This document shows positions 28,623-40,003 of a DNA stretch of 64,000 bases, one piece after another. Position numbers and translations under genes: made by a program. The DNA is from Burkholderiales bacterium Ga0077544 (lineage in GTDB: Bacteria; Pseudomonadota; Gammaproteobacteria; Burkholderiales; Burkholderiaceae_D): positions 62,001 to 126,000 of the forward strand of contig LNEU01000015.1 in NCBI GenBank assembly GCA_001464355.1. The letters are read 5' to 3'. Under the pieces are notes generated by a model. That model saw nothing but the letters and a program-made list of their open reading frames with translations, was not told the origin of the DNA and ran no database searches. Positions within the stretch are counted from its first letter, which is position 1, and every line of letters starts with the position of its first letter.

Positions 28623-28859
28623 ATGACCAACAAAGGGCAACTGTTACAAGACCCATTTCTCAATGCATTGCGCAAAGAGCACGTCCCCGTTTCGATTTAT
28701 CTCGTCAATGGCATCAAACTCCAAGGTCATATTGAATCGTTTGATCAATATGTCGTTTTGCTGCGTAATACAGTTACGCAAATGGTTTACAAACATGCAA
28801 TTTCCACTGTCGTGCCTGCACGCGCGGTAAACCTGAGCATCGAGTCTGACGCTGAATAA
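28623..28859 (+). CDS. hfq: RNA chaperone Hfq
   Basis: Sm-like hexameric RNA chaperone that pairs small RNAs with mRNAs. At 78 residues it is a short-tailed version. It opens with the typical [15 protein letters not shown]; Sm1 covers the [19 protein letters not shown] stretch, and Sm2 includes [12 protein letters not shown] with the key YKH. GGAGCTG lies before the ATG. hflX follows 35 bases downstream, the usual hfq-hflX-hflKC order. Confidence 0.97.
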   Translation: MTNKGQLLQDPFLNALRKEHVPVSIYLVNGIKLQGHIESFDQYVVLLRNTVTQMVYKHAISTVVPARAVNLSIESDAE

Positions 28860-28894
28860 CATCCACATAATTTTGCCATTGGTGCGTTATTAAT

Positions 28895-30013
28895 ATGCGT
28901 GCCGTACTGGTGGGACTTGATTTTGGCAAAGGCGATTTTGCTGCAAGTCTGGAAGAACTTTCTCTTCTGGCTCGATCAGCAGGTGCCGAGCCTATCATGA
29001 CGATTACAGGCAAGCGTTCGAGTCCGGATGCTGCCTTGTTCGTGGGTTCAGGCAAGGCAAATGAAATAGCAGATGCAGTAGTCGATCACGAGATCGATAT
29101 CGTGATTTTTAATCACGCATTGTCACCTGCACAGCAACGCAATCTGGAACGCCATTTACAGATCAGAGTAGTCGATCGTACCAGCCTCATCCTCGATATC
29201 TTCGCGCAGCGTGCGCAAAGTCACGAAGGTAAAGTCCAGGTTGAATTGGCGCAATTGCAACATTTATCTACCCGCCTGATCCGCGGCTGGACCCATTTGG
29301 AACGTCAAAAGGGCGGTATCGGTTTGCGCGGCCCGGGTGAAACGCAGTTGGAAACAGATCGCCGTCTGTTGGGTGAGCGAGTCAAGGCTTTGCGAGCCAA
29401 GCTCGAAAAACTGCAAAAGCAGCGTGCGACACAACGTCGAGCGCGCGGACGTAATAATGCGTTTTCCGTTTCTCTGGTCGGTTATACCAATGCGGGTAAA
29501 TCAACGCTGTTTAATGCATTGACCAAAGCCAGAATGCTGGCTGCAGATCAGTTATTCGCGACCTTGGATACCACGTCGCGTCGCATCTATCTTGGTGAGG
29601 CTGGCAATGTCGTAATCTCGGATACGGTTGGATTTATTCGTGAACTGCCGCATCAACTGGTCGCCGCATTTCGTGCCACGCTGGAAGAAACCATTCATGC
29701 TGATTTGCTGTTGCATGTGGTTGATGGTGCCAGTCCGGTACGTATGGAACAGATCAATGAAGTGAATATGGTGCTGCGTGAAATTGGAGCTGATCACATT
29801 CCGCAGATTCTGGTTTGGAACAAGATTGATGCGGCAGGGCTGGAACCTGCTTTGGAACGTGATGAATATGATAAAATCCGACGTGTTTTTATTAGTGCCC
29901 AGACTGGAAGCGGATTGGATCTACTGCGGGAAGCAGTAGCCGAATGTGCGAAGCAGCGCGCCGCTGGACTAGAGGATGTATCGCTTGTTGCATCCGATGA
30001 TGTCAACCTATAA
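28895..30013 (+). CDS. hflX: Ribosome-rescue GTPase HflX
   Basis: GTPase that binds the 50S subunit and splits stalled ribosomes during heat stress. The 372-residue protein has the N-terminal HflX nucleotide-binding domain with GLRGPGETQLETDRR near 143-157. A coiled coil follows (about 160-185), then the G domain with P-loop GYTNAGKST at 196-204, DTVGFI and NKID. The start is ATG 36 bases after hfq, with no strong ribosome site, so it may be coupled to hfq. Confidence 0.95.
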   Translation: MRAVLVGLDFGKGDFAASLEELSLLARSAGAEPIMTITGKRSSPDAALFVGSGKANEIADAVVDHEIDIVIFNHALSPAQQRNLERHLQIRVVDRTSLILDIFAQRAQSHEGKVQVELAQLQHLSTRLIRGWTHLERQKGGIGLRGPGETQLETDRRLLGERVKALRAKLEKLQKQRATQRRARGRNNAFSVSLVGYTNAGKSTLFNALTKARMLAADQLFATLDTTSRRIYLGEAGNVVISDTVGFIRELPHQLVAAFRATLEETIHADLLLHVVDGASPVRMEQINEVNMVLREIGADHIPQILVWNKIDAAGLEPALERDEYDKIRRVFISAQTGSGLDLLREAVAECAKQRAAGLEDVSLVASDDVNL

Positions 30014-30065
30014 CGAATTTATTTGGTATTCCAACCCACTATTTTTCAGCCCGGACCACAAAAGA

Positions 30066-31370
30066 ATGCTTGTTTCCTTACTTAAAAAATTTGGCTTGAA
30101 ATTTTCGCTCAACGACCCTCGCTGGGGTCGTGGCTCTGACGACAACAAGAATCAGGATGGCAATAAAAGACCGAACGATGGTCCGCCTGATTTGGATCAA
30201 TTGTGGCGCGATTTCAATCAACGTCTGAGCAACCTGTTTGGTAACAAAAAAAACGGCGGCGGCAACAACGGTAACGGCGGCAACTCCGGTGGTACCGGAT
30301 TTAAACCTGATATGCGTGGTGCCGGCATCGGTGCGGGCGTTATTGCGGCGATCGTTGGATTTCTGTGGCTGGTGAGTGGTTTTTTCATCGTTCAGGAAGG
30401 CCAGACCGGTGTGGTTCTCACATTTGGCAAATATAGCCACATGACGCCAGCCGGTTTTAACTGGCGCTGGCCAACCCCGATTCAAAGCCACGAAACTGTG
30501 AATGTATCGCAGGTTCGTACTGTTGAAGTCGGCTATCGTGGTAACGTCAAGAATAAGCAGCAGCAGGAATCATTGATGCTGACCGAAGACGAAAACATTA
30601 TTGATATCCAGTTTGCTGTTCAATTTACATTGAAAAATGCATCCGAATGGGTATTCAATAATCGTGAGAAGGAAGAAATGGTCAAGCAAGTCGCAGAAAC
30701 TGCGATACGCGAAGTTGTCGGTCGTAACAAAATGGACTTTGTCTTATATGAAGGTCGTGAAAAAATCGCCTTTGACAGCAGTCAGCTGATGCAGCAAATC
30801 GTAGATAAATACAAAGCGGGTGTGCAGATCACCAATGTAACGATGCAGGGCGTGCAACCACCAGAGCAGGTCCAAGCTTCGTTCGATGATGCTGTGAAAG
30901 CCGGTCAGGATCGCGAGCGTCAAAAAAATGAAGGCCAGGCGTATGCCAATGACGTGATTCCGCGTGCTCGTGGTGCCGCATCGCGTCTGATGGAGGAGTC
31001 GGAAGCTTATCGGGCGAGCGTGACAGCCAATGCACAAGGTGAAGCTTCACGCTTCAAACAAGTGCTGGTGGAATATCAAAAAGCACCGGCTGTGACACGT
31101 GACCGTATGTATATCGACACGATGCAGAAGGTATTCTCAAGCACAACCAAAGTGATGGTCGATTCCAAAGGCAGCAATAATCTGATTTATCTGCCATTGG
31201 ATAAGCTGATTTCGCAAACATCTGCCGACACAGCCGCAGCAAACGCGCCATCTGCAGCAGCCTCTACTACACCCGTATTACCATCTGGTTCAGTCGCATT
31301 GGAGACGCAATTGCAGCAGGAATCCCGTACCCGTGATAGCCGTATTTCCCGTGATCGGGAGGCTCGATAA
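30066..31370 (+). CDS. hflK: FtsH protease regulator HflK
   Basis: SPFH/prohibitin-family membrane protein which, with HflC, surrounds the FtsH protease and limits its access to membrane substrates. The protein has 434 residues: a cytoplasmic start with the family's LNDPRWGRG near residue 15, a Gly/Asn linker (about 60-80), one membrane helix (about 88-110), the prohibitin domain and a long helical region. An Ala/Thr-rich tail follows and ends in repeated Arg/Asp/Ser. The start is the ATG at 30066; the longer open frame overlaps hflX and lacks family features. It shares one base with hflC. Confidence 0.93.
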   Translation: MLVSLLKKFGLKFSLNDPRWGRGSDDNKNQDGNKRPNDGPPDLDQLWRDFNQRLSNLFGNKKNGGGNNGNGGNSGGTGFKPDMRGAGIGAGVIAAIVGFLWLVSGFFIVQEGQTGVVLTFGKYSHMTPAGFNWRWPTPIQSHETVNVSQVRTVEVGYRGNVKNKQQQESLMLTEDENIIDIQFAVQFTLKNASEWVFNNREKEEMVKQVAETAIREVVGRNKMDFVLYEGREKIAFDSSQLMQQIVDKYKAGVQITNVTMQGVQPPEQVQASFDDAVKAGQDRERQKNEGQAYANDVIPRARGAASRLMEESEAYRASVTANAQGEASRFKQVLVEYQKAPAVTRDRMYIDTMQKVFSSTTKVMVDSKGSNNLIYLPLDKLISQTSADTAAANAPSAAASTTPVLPSGSVALETQLQQESRTRDSRISRDREAR

Positions 31371-32260
31371 TGAATCGCCTTATTTCTGTTGTAATCGCAT
31401 TAGCGATCTTGGTTGGCGTATTTTTCTCGACCATATTTGTGGTGGATCAACGTCAGTACGCAATCGTGTTTGCGTTGGGTGAAGTGAAAACCGTCATCAG
31501 CGAGCCGGGTCTGCATTTCAAGTTGCCGCCACCTTTTCAGAATGTAATTTTCCTGGATAAACGTATTCTGACGCTGGATACGCCGGATGCAGATCGCTTC
31601 ATCACGGCGGAAAAGAAGAATATTCTGGTTGATGCTTTCGTCAAATGGCGCATCGTCGATCCACGTTTGTACTACGTCAGCTTTAGTGGCGATGAACGCA
31701 GTGCGCAAAACCGCATGGCGCAAATCGTCAAAGCTTCGCTGAACGAAGAAATCACCAAGCGCACTGTGCGTGAAGTGATTTCTGGTGAGCGTGGCGCGGT
31801 CATGGACGGTATTCAGAAAAAAGTAACGGACGAGGCGAAGCAGATCGGTGTCGAGATTGTCGACGTACGTTTGAAGCGTGTTGATTATGTTGATCAGATC
31901 AATGCGTCTGTTTTTGAACGGATGAAATCCGAACGTGCACGTGTGGCGAATGAGTTGCGTTCTACAGGTGCAGCAGAATCCGAGAAGATTCGTGCGGATG
32001 CCGATCGTCAACGCACTGTGATTCTGGCTGAGGCTTATCGCGACGCTGAGCAAGTGCGTGGTGAAGGCGATGCCAAAGCGTCGCAAATTTACGCACAGGC
32101 ATTTGGCCAAAGCCCTGAGTTCTACAAGTTCTATCGTAGTCTCGAAGCCTATCGCGCCAGCTTCAAGACGCGTAACGATATGCTCGTGATTGATCCGAAT
32201 TCTGAATTCTTTAAATACTTCAAAAATCCGACAACTGGTAGTAGCGCTCCAAAGAAATAA
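31370..32260 (+). CDS. hflC: FtsH protease regulator HflC
   Basis: Partner of HflK in the inner membrane, of 296 residues. An N-terminal membrane helix (about 4-24; SVVIALAILVGVFFS) is followed by the prohibitin domain, which begins with VDQRQYAIVFALGE, and by a long helical part containing RADADRQRTVILAEAYRDAE. It begins inside the hflK stop codon (TAATG), ensuring equal synthesis. The hairpin at 32267-32324 lies directly after its stop. Confidence 0.95.
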   Translation: MNRLISVVIALAILVGVFFSTIFVVDQRQYAIVFALGEVKTVISEPGLHFKLPPPFQNVIFLDKRILTLDTPDADRFITAEKKNILVDAFVKWRIVDPRLYYVSFSGDERSAQNRMAQIVKASLNEEITKRTVREVISGERGAVMDGIQKKVTDEAKQIGVEIVDVRLKRVDYVDQINASVFERMKSERARVANELRSTGAAESEKIRADADRQRTVILAEAYRDAEQVRGEGDAKASQIYAQAFGQSPEFYKFYRSLEAYRASFKTRNDMLVIDPNSEFFKYFKNPTTGSSAPKK

Positions 32261-32266
32261 TGCTGT

Positions 32267-32324
32267 CTGCCGTGAATGCTTGATAGGATGAAAATCCTGA
32301 TGTGTTCACGGCAGTATTTTCTTT
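32267..32324 (+). terminator. Hairpin terminator after hflC
   Basis: A 10-base perfect stem (32267-32276 with 32305-32314) encloses a smaller inner hairpin at 32285-32298 and is followed by a T-rich stretch. It starts six bases after hflC, so it probably ends or thins the upstream transcript before hisZ. Confidence 0.7.
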
Positions 32325-32455
32325 TCAGCGCCCTACGTTTTACAAGAGCGAATAATTTCACGAGCGTGATTCTGGTTTGAGTCATGCTTTGCCAAGTTTG
32401 TTGGCAGTATTAGCCGTGTCCCATTTTCTTTTTCTGACCTATTTCATTTCCCGTC

Positions 32456-33607
32456 ATGCCTAATTGGCTCTTGCCTGAAAATATTGCCGATGTTTTGCCG
32501 TCCGAAGCGCGCAAGATTGAAGAGTTGCGTCGTCTGATCATCGACAGTTTCCATCTGTACGGCTATGAGCTGGTCATGCCGCCTATGCTGGAATATCTGG
32601 AATCCTTGCTGGCAGGTGCAGGTCAGGATATGGATTTGCGTACCTTCAAACTGGTCGATCAATTGTCGGGTCGTACCTTGGGTGTGCGTGCCGACATGAC
32701 CACGCAAGTTGCGCGTATCGACGCACATCTGCTGAATCGTTCATCGATCACACGTCTGTGTTACTGCGGCAGCGTATTGCTGACACGTCCAAATGGTTTG
32801 CATGCCACGCGCGAGCCTTTGCAGATCGGTGCCGAGATATACGGTCACGCCGGTTTGGAAGCAGATGGCGAAATTCAAGAGCTCGCGCTGGCGTCGTTGG
32901 CATTAGCCGGCTTTACGCATGTGCGTCTGGATTTGTGCCACGTAGGCGTACTGCGCGCGTTGCTAGAAAGTGATGCAAATGCGCAGAAGGATGAGCGTGC
33001 ACTGTATACTGCGTTACGTGCGAAAGATGTGCCGGCACTGAAAGAAATTACTGTTGCCTATGGCGCGGAAACACGTCGCGCCTTGCTGGCCTTGCCAGGC
33101 TTGTATGGCGACGTAACTGTGCTTGCGAAGGCGCACGAGGTATTGCCAAAATTGCCAGGTATCACCAAGGCTTTGGATGAATTGAATACCTTGGTCAGCC
33201 TTGCGGGCGACGCCAATGTAACGATTGATCTGGCAGATCTTGGCGGCTATCAGTATGAAAGCGGCGCCATGTTTGCGATTTTCGTTCCAGGCTTGCCAAA
33301 CGCAGTTGCACGAGGCGGTCGTTACGATCACGTTGGTGAAGCATTCGGCCGTGCGCGTCCAGCGACTGGCTTCTCGATGGATTTGCGCGAATTGGCGCGA
33401 TTGTTGCCTGTCGCTGAACCCAAGCGTGCGATACGTGCACCATGGGGGCGTGAGCCGGCATTACGTAAAGAAATCAGCGCGTTGCGCAAGGCAGGGGAAG
33501 TCGTGATTCAAAGTCTTTCCGGCCATGAAAACGATCAGGATGAGTTCGAGTGCGATCGCATACTCGTGCTTGAAAACGGCAACTGGATTATCAAAAAATT
33601 AGGTTAA
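32456..33607 (+). CDS. hisZ: ATP phosphoribosyltransferase regulatory subunit HisZ
   Basis: HisRS-like protein of 383 residues that lacks aminoacylation activity and activates the short form of HisG in the first step of histidine synthesis. Class II synthetase features remain ([12 protein letters not shown] near 40-51, [14 protein letters not shown] near 80, [12 protein letters not shown] near 285), but the C-terminal anticodon domain of HisS is missing. No hisG lies nearby. The hflC-hisZ-purA order is typical of Betaproteobacteria. Confidence 0.94.
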   Translation: MPNWLLPENIADVLPSEARKIEELRRLIIDSFHLYGYELVMPPMLEYLESLLAGAGQDMDLRTFKLVDQLSGRTLGVRADMTTQVARIDAHLLNRSSITRLCYCGSVLLTRPNGLHATREPLQIGAEIYGHAGLEADGEIQELALASLALAGFTHVRLDLCHVGVLRALLESDANAQKDERALYTALRAKDVPALKEITVAYGAETRRALLALPGLYGDVTVLAKAHEVLPKLPGITKALDELNTLVSLAGDANVTIDLADLGGYQYESGAMFAIFVPGLPNAVARGGRYDHVGEAFGRARPATGFSMDLRELARLLPVAEPKRAIRAPWGREPALRKEISALRKAGEVVIQSLSGHENDQDEFECDRILVLENGNWIIKKLG

Positions 33608-34924
<1,317 letters not shown>

Positions 34925-34944
34925 GACTTACAACAGTCGGCAAC

Positions 34945-35481
34945 ATGCCTGAAGCTAGCGACAAGGATCTATGGGTTGCATGGGATGAATATCACCATGC
35001 AATCGAACGTCTTGCTCTGCTAGTGCACGAATCCGGCTGGAAGTTCGATCAAATACTTTGCCTGGCGCGCGGCGGTTTGCGCCCAGGCGATGTCTTCTCC
35101 CGCATCTTCGATGTTCCGCTGGCGATTTTATCGACCAGTTCCTATCGAGAAGATGCCGGCATGACGCAAGGCATACTTGATATTGCCAAACACATCACGA
35201 TTACCAACGGTGCTTTGAGCGGCCGCATTTTGCTGATCGATGATCTGGTTGATTCCGGCGTTACGCTGGAAAAAATACAATCCCATCTCGCTGAACAATT
35301 TCCTGATGTGACGGAAGTAAAGTCCGCTGTTATCTGGTACAAAGCTTGCTCATCAGTCAAGCCTGATTATTATCTTGAGTATTTGCCGCACAATCCATGG
35401 ATACATCAGCCATTTGAAGAATACGATGGTTTGCGGCCGCACCAATTGGCAGCATGGATTAAAAAAGGCAACGTAGAATAA
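34945..35481 (+). CDS. Purine-type phosphoribosyltransferase
   Basis: A 178-residue type I phosphoribosyltransferase, probably acting on hypoxanthine, guanine or xanthine. The PRPP-binding loop LLIDDLVDSGVT is at 96-107. LARGGLRPGDVFSR near 40-53 resembles xanthine/guanine enzymes of the Gpt type. PHNPWIHQPFEEYD near 148 is the C-terminal base-binding part. Its place 20 bases after purA fits purine salvage. The exact base cannot be told from the sequence alone. Confidence 0.85.
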   Translation: MPEASDKDLWVAWDEYHHAIERLALLVHESGWKFDQILCLARGGLRPGDVFSRIFDVPLAILSTSSYREDAGMTQGILDIAKHITITNGALSGRILLIDDLVDSGVTLEKIQSHLAEQFPDVTEVKSAVIWYKACSSVKPDYYLEYLPHNPWIHQPFEEYDGLRPHQLAAWIKKGNVE

Positions 35482-35610
35482 AAACGTGTAGTGATGTTGT
35501 CATGCTCGACTGGCACTATGCAGTGAGTAAGAATGAGGGGAAATTCGAAGCAGGCGGATATCAAATCGACTGCAATATTTGACTGCAAAGAAAATGCAGT
35601 CTGAAAAAGA

Positions 35611-35640
35611 AAAACCCCGTTGACGAATCAACGGGGTTTT
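35611..35640. terminator. Bidirectional terminator between phosphoribosyltransferase and tRNA-Leu
   Basis: A perfect 13-base stem (35611-35623 with 35628-35640) on a CGAA tetraloop has A-runs and T-runs on its two sides. It can end the + strand purA transcript and the minus-strand tRNA-Leu transcript, whose 3' end lies seven bases away. Confidence 0.92.
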
Positions 35641-35647
35641 AATAACT

Positions 35648-35732
35648 TGGTGCCCACGGAGGGACTCGAACCCCCACACCTTGCGGCACATGGACCTGAA
35701 CCATGCGCGTCTACCAATTCCGCCACGTGGGC
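35648..35732 (-). tRNA. tRNA-Leu (anticodon CAG)
   Basis: Read on the minus strand this is an 85-base class II tRNA with an encoded 3' CCA. The acceptor arm GCCCACG pairs with CGTGGGC, and the T-loop region GGTTCGAGTCC is standard. The anticodon loop TTCAGGT gives CAG, which reads the CUG leucine codon. The long variable arm agrees with leucine. A promoter at 35749-35776 and the terminator at 35611-35640 frame it as its own unit. Confidence 0.96.
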
Positions 35733-35748
35733 CTACAGAAAGATCAGC

Positions 35749-35776
35749 AGTATAGCGGAAAACATTCGAAAGTCAA
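35749..35776 (-). promoter_or_regulatory. Sigma-70 promoter of tRNA-Leu
   Basis: On the minus strand TTGACT (35771-35776) and TATACT (35749-35754) are separated by 16 bases, placing the transcription start about ten bases before the mature tRNA. Both boxes differ from consensus by one base. Confidence 0.75.
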
Positions 35777-35880
35777 TCAAGGAATGCAATGAATTTGCAT
35801 GATTGCCGACTTATTATGCAAATATCCCTAGCGTCCGTTACACTGACTCCCGTTCCAATAACAATTAACTGAAACAGCTT

Positions 35881-38334
35881 TTGAGCCAATACTCTTATAC
35901 CATTCCCAGCCGCGAGGAAATTCTCGGCATCTTACGCACGACGACCAGCTCGCACGATGCGCCATCCCTTGCCACCGCACTCGGCGTAAAGCCTGACGAG
36001 ATGGACGGTCTCATGCGCCGCCTGAACGCAATGGAGCGCGACGGTCAGATCAAACCGGATCGCTCCGGCAATTATCAACTCGCGAACTCATCGAATTTTA
36101 TTGAAGGTCGCGTCAGCAGTCATCGTGATGGTTTCGGATTTTTAATTCCCGATGATGCGACTGCGGATATCTTTTTGCCAGAAAAAGAAATGCAGAAAGT
36201 GCTGCATGGTGATCGCGTACAAGCGCGCATCATCGGCACCGATAGACGCGGTCGTCCTGAGGGCACTATCGTTGAAGTTGTATCACGTGCCAATACGCAT
36301 GTGATCGGTCGTTTGTTGAATGAAAATGGCGTCTGGGTCGTCGCCCCCGAAGACAAACGCATCGGGCAAGACATCATATTGGCCGGCTCACCTGGCAAAG
36401 CAAAAACCGGTCAAGTTGTTAGCGTAGAGTTGACGGAACAACCGTCACGTTTCAGCCAGCCTGTGGGCAAAATAGCTGAGGTGCTGGGCGACATCGATGA
36501 TCCAGGTATGGAAATTGAAATCGCTGTGCGCAAGTACGGCGTGCCGCATGAATTTTCTGAGGAAGCAAAGAAAGCTGCAGCCAAGTTGCCAAGCGAAGTT
36601 CGCGCAATTGATATCAATGATCGCGTTGATTTGCGCGATGTACCGCTGGTCACGATTGATGGTGAAGATGCGCGCGATTTCGATGATGCGGTTTATTGCG
36701 AACCATGCAAAATCGGTCGTGCCGATGGCTTCCGGCTGATCGTGGCGATTGCCGATGTCAGCAACTACGTCAAACCGAATGAGCCGTTGGACGTGGATGC
36801 GATTGAACGCAGCACATCGGTGTATTTCCCGCGACGCGTGATTCCGATGTTGCCTGAAAAATTATCCAATGGTTTGTGTTCGCTCAATCCTGGCGTCGAT
36901 CGTTTAACGCTGGTATGCGATGCGGTGATTACTAGCAAGGGTGAGATCAAGGCTTATCAATTTTATCCAGCGGTGATTCATTCCGCTGCGCGCCTGACTT
37001 ATACCGAAGTTGCAGCTATCCTGGGCAATACCAAAGGCATAGAGGCTACCAAGCGCCCGATGCTGGTGCCGCATCTGTTGAATTTGCACGGTGTATATCA
37101 AGCCTTGTTGCAAGCGCGTCACGCGCGTGGTGCGATTGATTTCGAAACGACAGAAACTTATATCGTTTGTAATGAAGTCGGCAAGATCGAACAGATATTG
37201 CCACGTACTCGCAATGAAGCGCATAAGCTGATCGAAGAGTGCATGTTGGCAGCTAACGTCTGTGCCGCAGATTTGCTGGAACGTCACAAGCATCCAAGTT
37301 TGTACCGTGTGCATGCGTTGCCAACAAAAGAGAAGTTGAATCAGGTTCGTACCTTCCTGAAGCAAGTCGGCTTGAATCTTGGTGGCGGTGACAAGCCTAG
37401 TGCATCCGATTACGCTGAACTGATGCCGAAGATTAAAACGCGTCCTGATGCCTTGTTGTTGCAAACGATGTTGCTGCGCTCTATGCAGCAAGCGGTGTAT
37501 AGCCCGGAAAATATTGGGCACTTTGGTTTGTCGTATGAGGCTTACGCTCATTTCACTAGTCCTATCCGTCGCTATCCCGATTTGCTGACACATCGTGCGA
37601 TCAAGGCGATTTTGCAAGGCAAGCGTTATACGCCGAAAGGCATAGACACCAGCGTGCTGAACACGATGTTGTCGCCCGCTGCGCGTAAAAAACATGCGCA
37701 AGACAAAGCCGAAGGCAAGCAAAAAGCTGAAGGCGATCTGGCGATCTGGGAAGCATTAGGTATCCACTGCTCCGCCAATGAGCGTCGTGCAGACGAAGCC
37801 TCGCGTGATGTCGAAGCATGGCTCAAGTGTTACTTCATCCGCGACAAGCTCGGCGAAGAGTTTACCGGTGTGATTTCTGGCGTGGCAACTTTCGGTATTT
37901 TCGTACAGCTTGATTCGCTGTTCATTGAAGGGATGGTACACGTCACCGAGCTGGGCGCAGATCACTTCAAATTCGATGAGGCGCGTCACGAATTGCGCGG
38001 TGAGCGGACGGGAATTCGTTATCAACTGACTGATCGCGTGACTGTCCAGGTCAGTCGCGTTGATCTGGATGCACGTAAAATCGATTTGCGTCTGGTAAGC
38101 GAACCAGGTATTCGTACGGTCTTGAAAAATGAAGCCCGGCGTGCCGATAACGAACATCAGCAACGTACGCAAAAAAGCGAACAAAAAGGCGCAAGCAAGA
38201 GCACGAACAAAACCGCGGTGAAAACCAGTGTGGCTAGTTCAGCTCCTGCGAAAAAAACCAAGGCAAAACGTCCGGCGGCGACGCCAAACAAACAACGTCC
38301 ACCGGCAACAAAACCAAGCAAGAAGAAACGATAA
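35881..38334 (+). CDS. rnr: Ribonuclease R
   Basis: 3' to 5' exoribonuclease of 817 residues that degrades structured RNA. It has an N-terminal winged-helix domain (about 1-65), cold-shock-like domains, and the RNB catalytic domain (about 250-590) with the [13 protein letters not shown] aspartate cluster near 259. The S1 domain follows ([18 protein letters not shown] near 660), then a Lys/Ala/Thr/Pro-rich basic tail of about 70 residues. The start is TTG; the next in-frame Met is about 40 residues in and would cut the helix domain. rlmB follows after 2 bases, the classic rnr-rlmB pair. Confidence 0.95.
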   Translation: MSQYSYTIPSREEILGILRTTTSSHDAPSLATALGVKPDEMDGLMRRLNAMERDGQIKPDRSGNYQLANSSNFIEGRVSSHRDGFGFLIPDDATADIFLPEKEMQKVLHGDRVQARIIGTDRRGRPEGTIVEVVSRANTHVIGRLLNENGVWVVAPEDKRIGQDIILAGSPGKAKTGQVVSVELTEQPSRFSQPVGKIAEVLGDIDDPGMEIEIAVRKYGVPHEFSEEAKKAAAKLPSEVRAIDINDRVDLRDVPLVTIDGEDARDFDDAVYCEPCKIGRADGFRLIVAIADVSNYVKPNEPLDVDAIERSTSVYFPRRVIPMLPEKLSNGLCSLNPGVDRLTLVCDAVITSKGEIKAYQFYPAVIHSAARLTYTEVAAILGNTKGIEATKRPMLVPHLLNLHGVYQALLQARHARGAIDFETTETYIVCNEVGKIEQILPRTRNEAHKLIEECMLAANVCAADLLERHKHPSLYRVHALPTKEKLNQVRTFLKQVGLNLGGGDKPSASDYAELMPKIKTRPDALLLQTMLLRSMQQAVYSPENIGHFGLSYEAYAHFTSPIRRYPDLLTHRAIKAILQGKRYTPKGIDTSVLNTMLSPAARKKHAQDKAEGKQKAEGDLAIWEALGIHCSANERRADEASRDVEAWLKCYFIRDKLGEEFTGVISGVATFGIFVQLDSLFIEGMVHVTELGADHFKFDEARHELRGERTGIRYQLTDRVTVQVSRVDLDARKIDLRLVSEPGIRTVLKNEARRADNEHQQRTQKSEQKGASKSTNKTAVKTSVASSAPAKKTKAKRPAATPNKQRPPATKPSKKKR

Positions 38335-38336
38335 AA

Positions 38337-39080
38337 ATGAAGAGCAAGATGATTTTCGGCTTTCACGCCGTCACGGCGCGCTTGCGCCATGAAGCCTCTT
38401 CGGTAGAAGAAATTTATATCGACGCCAGTCGTCACGATCAGCGCATGAAGGATTTGATACGCGCTGCTGAAGCGTCAAAGGTACGTATTATTTCTGCTGA
38501 CGATGCACGTCTCAGTAGCATCGTTGGCACGCGTCGCCATCAAGGCGTAGTGGCCAAGGCTGGCGAACTGTCGCTGGCGCGTAATCTGGACGAGTTGCTG
38601 GATGCAGTCGATGGTCCACCGTTGTTGCTTGTGCTGGATGGGATTACCGATCCGCACAATCTGGGCGCATGCTTGCGTGTGGCTGACGGTGCCGGCGCAC
38701 ATGCGGTCATTGCCCCCAAAGACCGCGCGGTCGGTTTGAATGCGACGGCCGCCAAAGTTGCCAGCGGTGCGGCTGATAACATTCCCTACATCACAGTAAC
38801 GAATCTGGCGCGGACATTGCGTGAACTCAAAGAGCGCGACATCATGTTAATCGGTACTACCGACGATTCAGAAAAAGGCTTGTATGAAGCTGATTTCTCT
38901 GGTCCGGCAGCGTTGATCATGGGCTCCGAAGGCGAGGGCATGCGCCGTTTGACGCGTGAAACCTGCGACGTTCTGGTTGGCATCCCGATGTTTGGTTCTG
39001 TCGAAAGCTTGAACGTATCCGTGGCTTCTGGCGTTTGCCTGTACGAAGCTCGTAGACAGCGGATCGCTACCGGCTCATAA
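38337..39080 (+). CDS. rlmB: 23S rRNA (guanosine-2251-2'-O)-methyltransferase RlmB
   Basis: SpoU-family knotted methyltransferase of 247 residues that methylates the ribose of G2251 in 23S rRNA. The N-terminal substrate-binding domain begins [17 protein letters not shown] motifs are [22 protein letters not shown] near 101, [12 protein letters not shown] near 200 and [14 protein letters not shown] near 225. It begins two bases after rnr. An unusual perfect inverted repeat lies 50 bases downstream. Confidence 0.95.
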   Translation: MKSKMIFGFHAVTARLRHEASSVEEIYIDASRHDQRMKDLIRAAEASKVRIISADDARLSSIVGTRRHQGVVAKAGELSLARNLDELLDAVDGPPLLLVLDGITDPHNLGACLRVADGAGAHAVIAPKDRAVGLNATAAKVASGAADNIPYITVTNLARTLRELKERDIMLIGTTDDSEKGLYEADFSGPAALIMGSEGEGMRRLTRETCDVLVGIPMFGSVESLNVSVASGVCLYEARRQRIATGS

Positions 39081-39132
39081 ACTGCGATTGAAGAACCGCA
39101 GTTCATTGCTCTAGCAATCACAGAAAAGCCTT

Positions 39133-39174
39133 GCAAGTCATGATGGAGCCGAACTCGGCTCCATCATGACTTGC
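39133..39174. repeat. Perfect 20-base inverted repeat
   Basis: Arms at 39133-39152 and 39155-39174 are exact reverse complements with a 2-base centre. There is no T-run afterwards, so it is not a textbook terminator. It lies between rlmB and cysE. It may act as a hairpin that ends or stabilises RNA, or as a protein site. Confidence 0.85.
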
Positions 39175-39224
39175 TATAACAGGCTAATATTGTCACCTCA
39201 GTATTTTTCGCATAACCATATTCC

Positions 39225-39968
39225 ATGTTTAGTCGTATTCAAGAAGATATCGCCAATATCATTGTCCGCGATCCAGCCGCGCGCAATAAGTGGGAAGTTA
39301 TTACCTGCTATCCAGGCCTGCATGCCATTGTCATGCAGCGCTGGGCGCATTGGTTCTGGCGTAATGATTTGAAATGGATGGGGCGCTTTACCTCACATAT
39401 TGCTCGTTGGCTGACCGGAATTGAAATTCATCCAGGCGCAAAAATCGGTAGGCGTGTCTTTATCGATCATGGCTTTGGTGTGGTGATTGGCGAGACCGCA
39501 GAAGTTGGCGACGATTGCACTATCTATCAAGGCGTGACGTTGGGCGGTACTTCACTCAGCAAAGGCGCTAAGCGCCATCCAACATTAGCGAATGGCGTCA
39601 TCATCGGTGCCGGCGCTCAGGTGCTGGGCGCATTTACGGTTGGCGAGGGTGCCAAGGTGGGATCGAACGCCGTAGTGGTGAAGGAAGTGCCTGCGGGCGC
39701 GACAGCGGTTGGTAATCCGGCGCGCATCATCTTGAAAGACAACGCACGCGACGAAGCTGCCGCACGCATGTTTGCATCATATGGTGTGGTGCCGAATGGC
39801 GACGACCCTTTATCGAAGGCCTTGCACGGCTTGATTGATAATGCTGCTACGCAAGAGCACCAAATCGAAAAAATTCTGGCAGCGTTGAAGTGTGCAGGTA
39901 TTGATTGTGAAACCTTGCTGACGACAGAGAAATTTGATCAAGAAGAAATGAACAAGCTGGTCGAGTAA
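39225..39968 (+). CDS. cysE: Serine O-acetyltransferase
   Basis: Acetylates serine in the first step of cysteine synthesis. The 247-residue protein has an N-terminal helical part, then the left-handed beta-helix of hexapeptide repeats. The active-site HPGAKIGRRVFIDHGFGVVIG region is near 67-88 and GVTLGGTS near 104. The C-terminus is longer than in the shortest members and ends EEMNKLVE, without the usual terminal Ile that inhibits cysteine synthase. Transcribed alone after the inverted repeat at 39133-39174. Confidence 0.94.
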   Translation: MFSRIQEDIANIIVRDPAARNKWEVITCYPGLHAIVMQRWAHWFWRNDLKWMGRFTSHIARWLTGIEIHPGAKIGRRVFIDHGFGVVIGETAEVGDDCTIYQGVTLGGTSLSKGAKRHPTLANGVIIGAGAQVLGAFTVGEGAKVGSNAVVVKEVPAGATAVGNPARIILKDNARDEAAARMFASYGVVPNGDDPLSKALHGLIDNAATQEHQIEKILAALKCAGIDCETLLTTEKFDQEEMNKLVE

Positions 39969-40003
39969 CTAATCGAGTAACCACCACAGATTAAGTGTTT
40001 CAA

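Noticed and set aside
32325-32455. Expected small DUF2065 gene between hflC and hisZ
   Set aside because: I looked for it because it occurs there in some relatives, but no suitable open frame with membrane helices is present.
36904-37722. Long minus-strand open frame of 272 codons
   Set aside because: Lies wholly inside rnr on the opposite strand; composition is that of a shadow frame.
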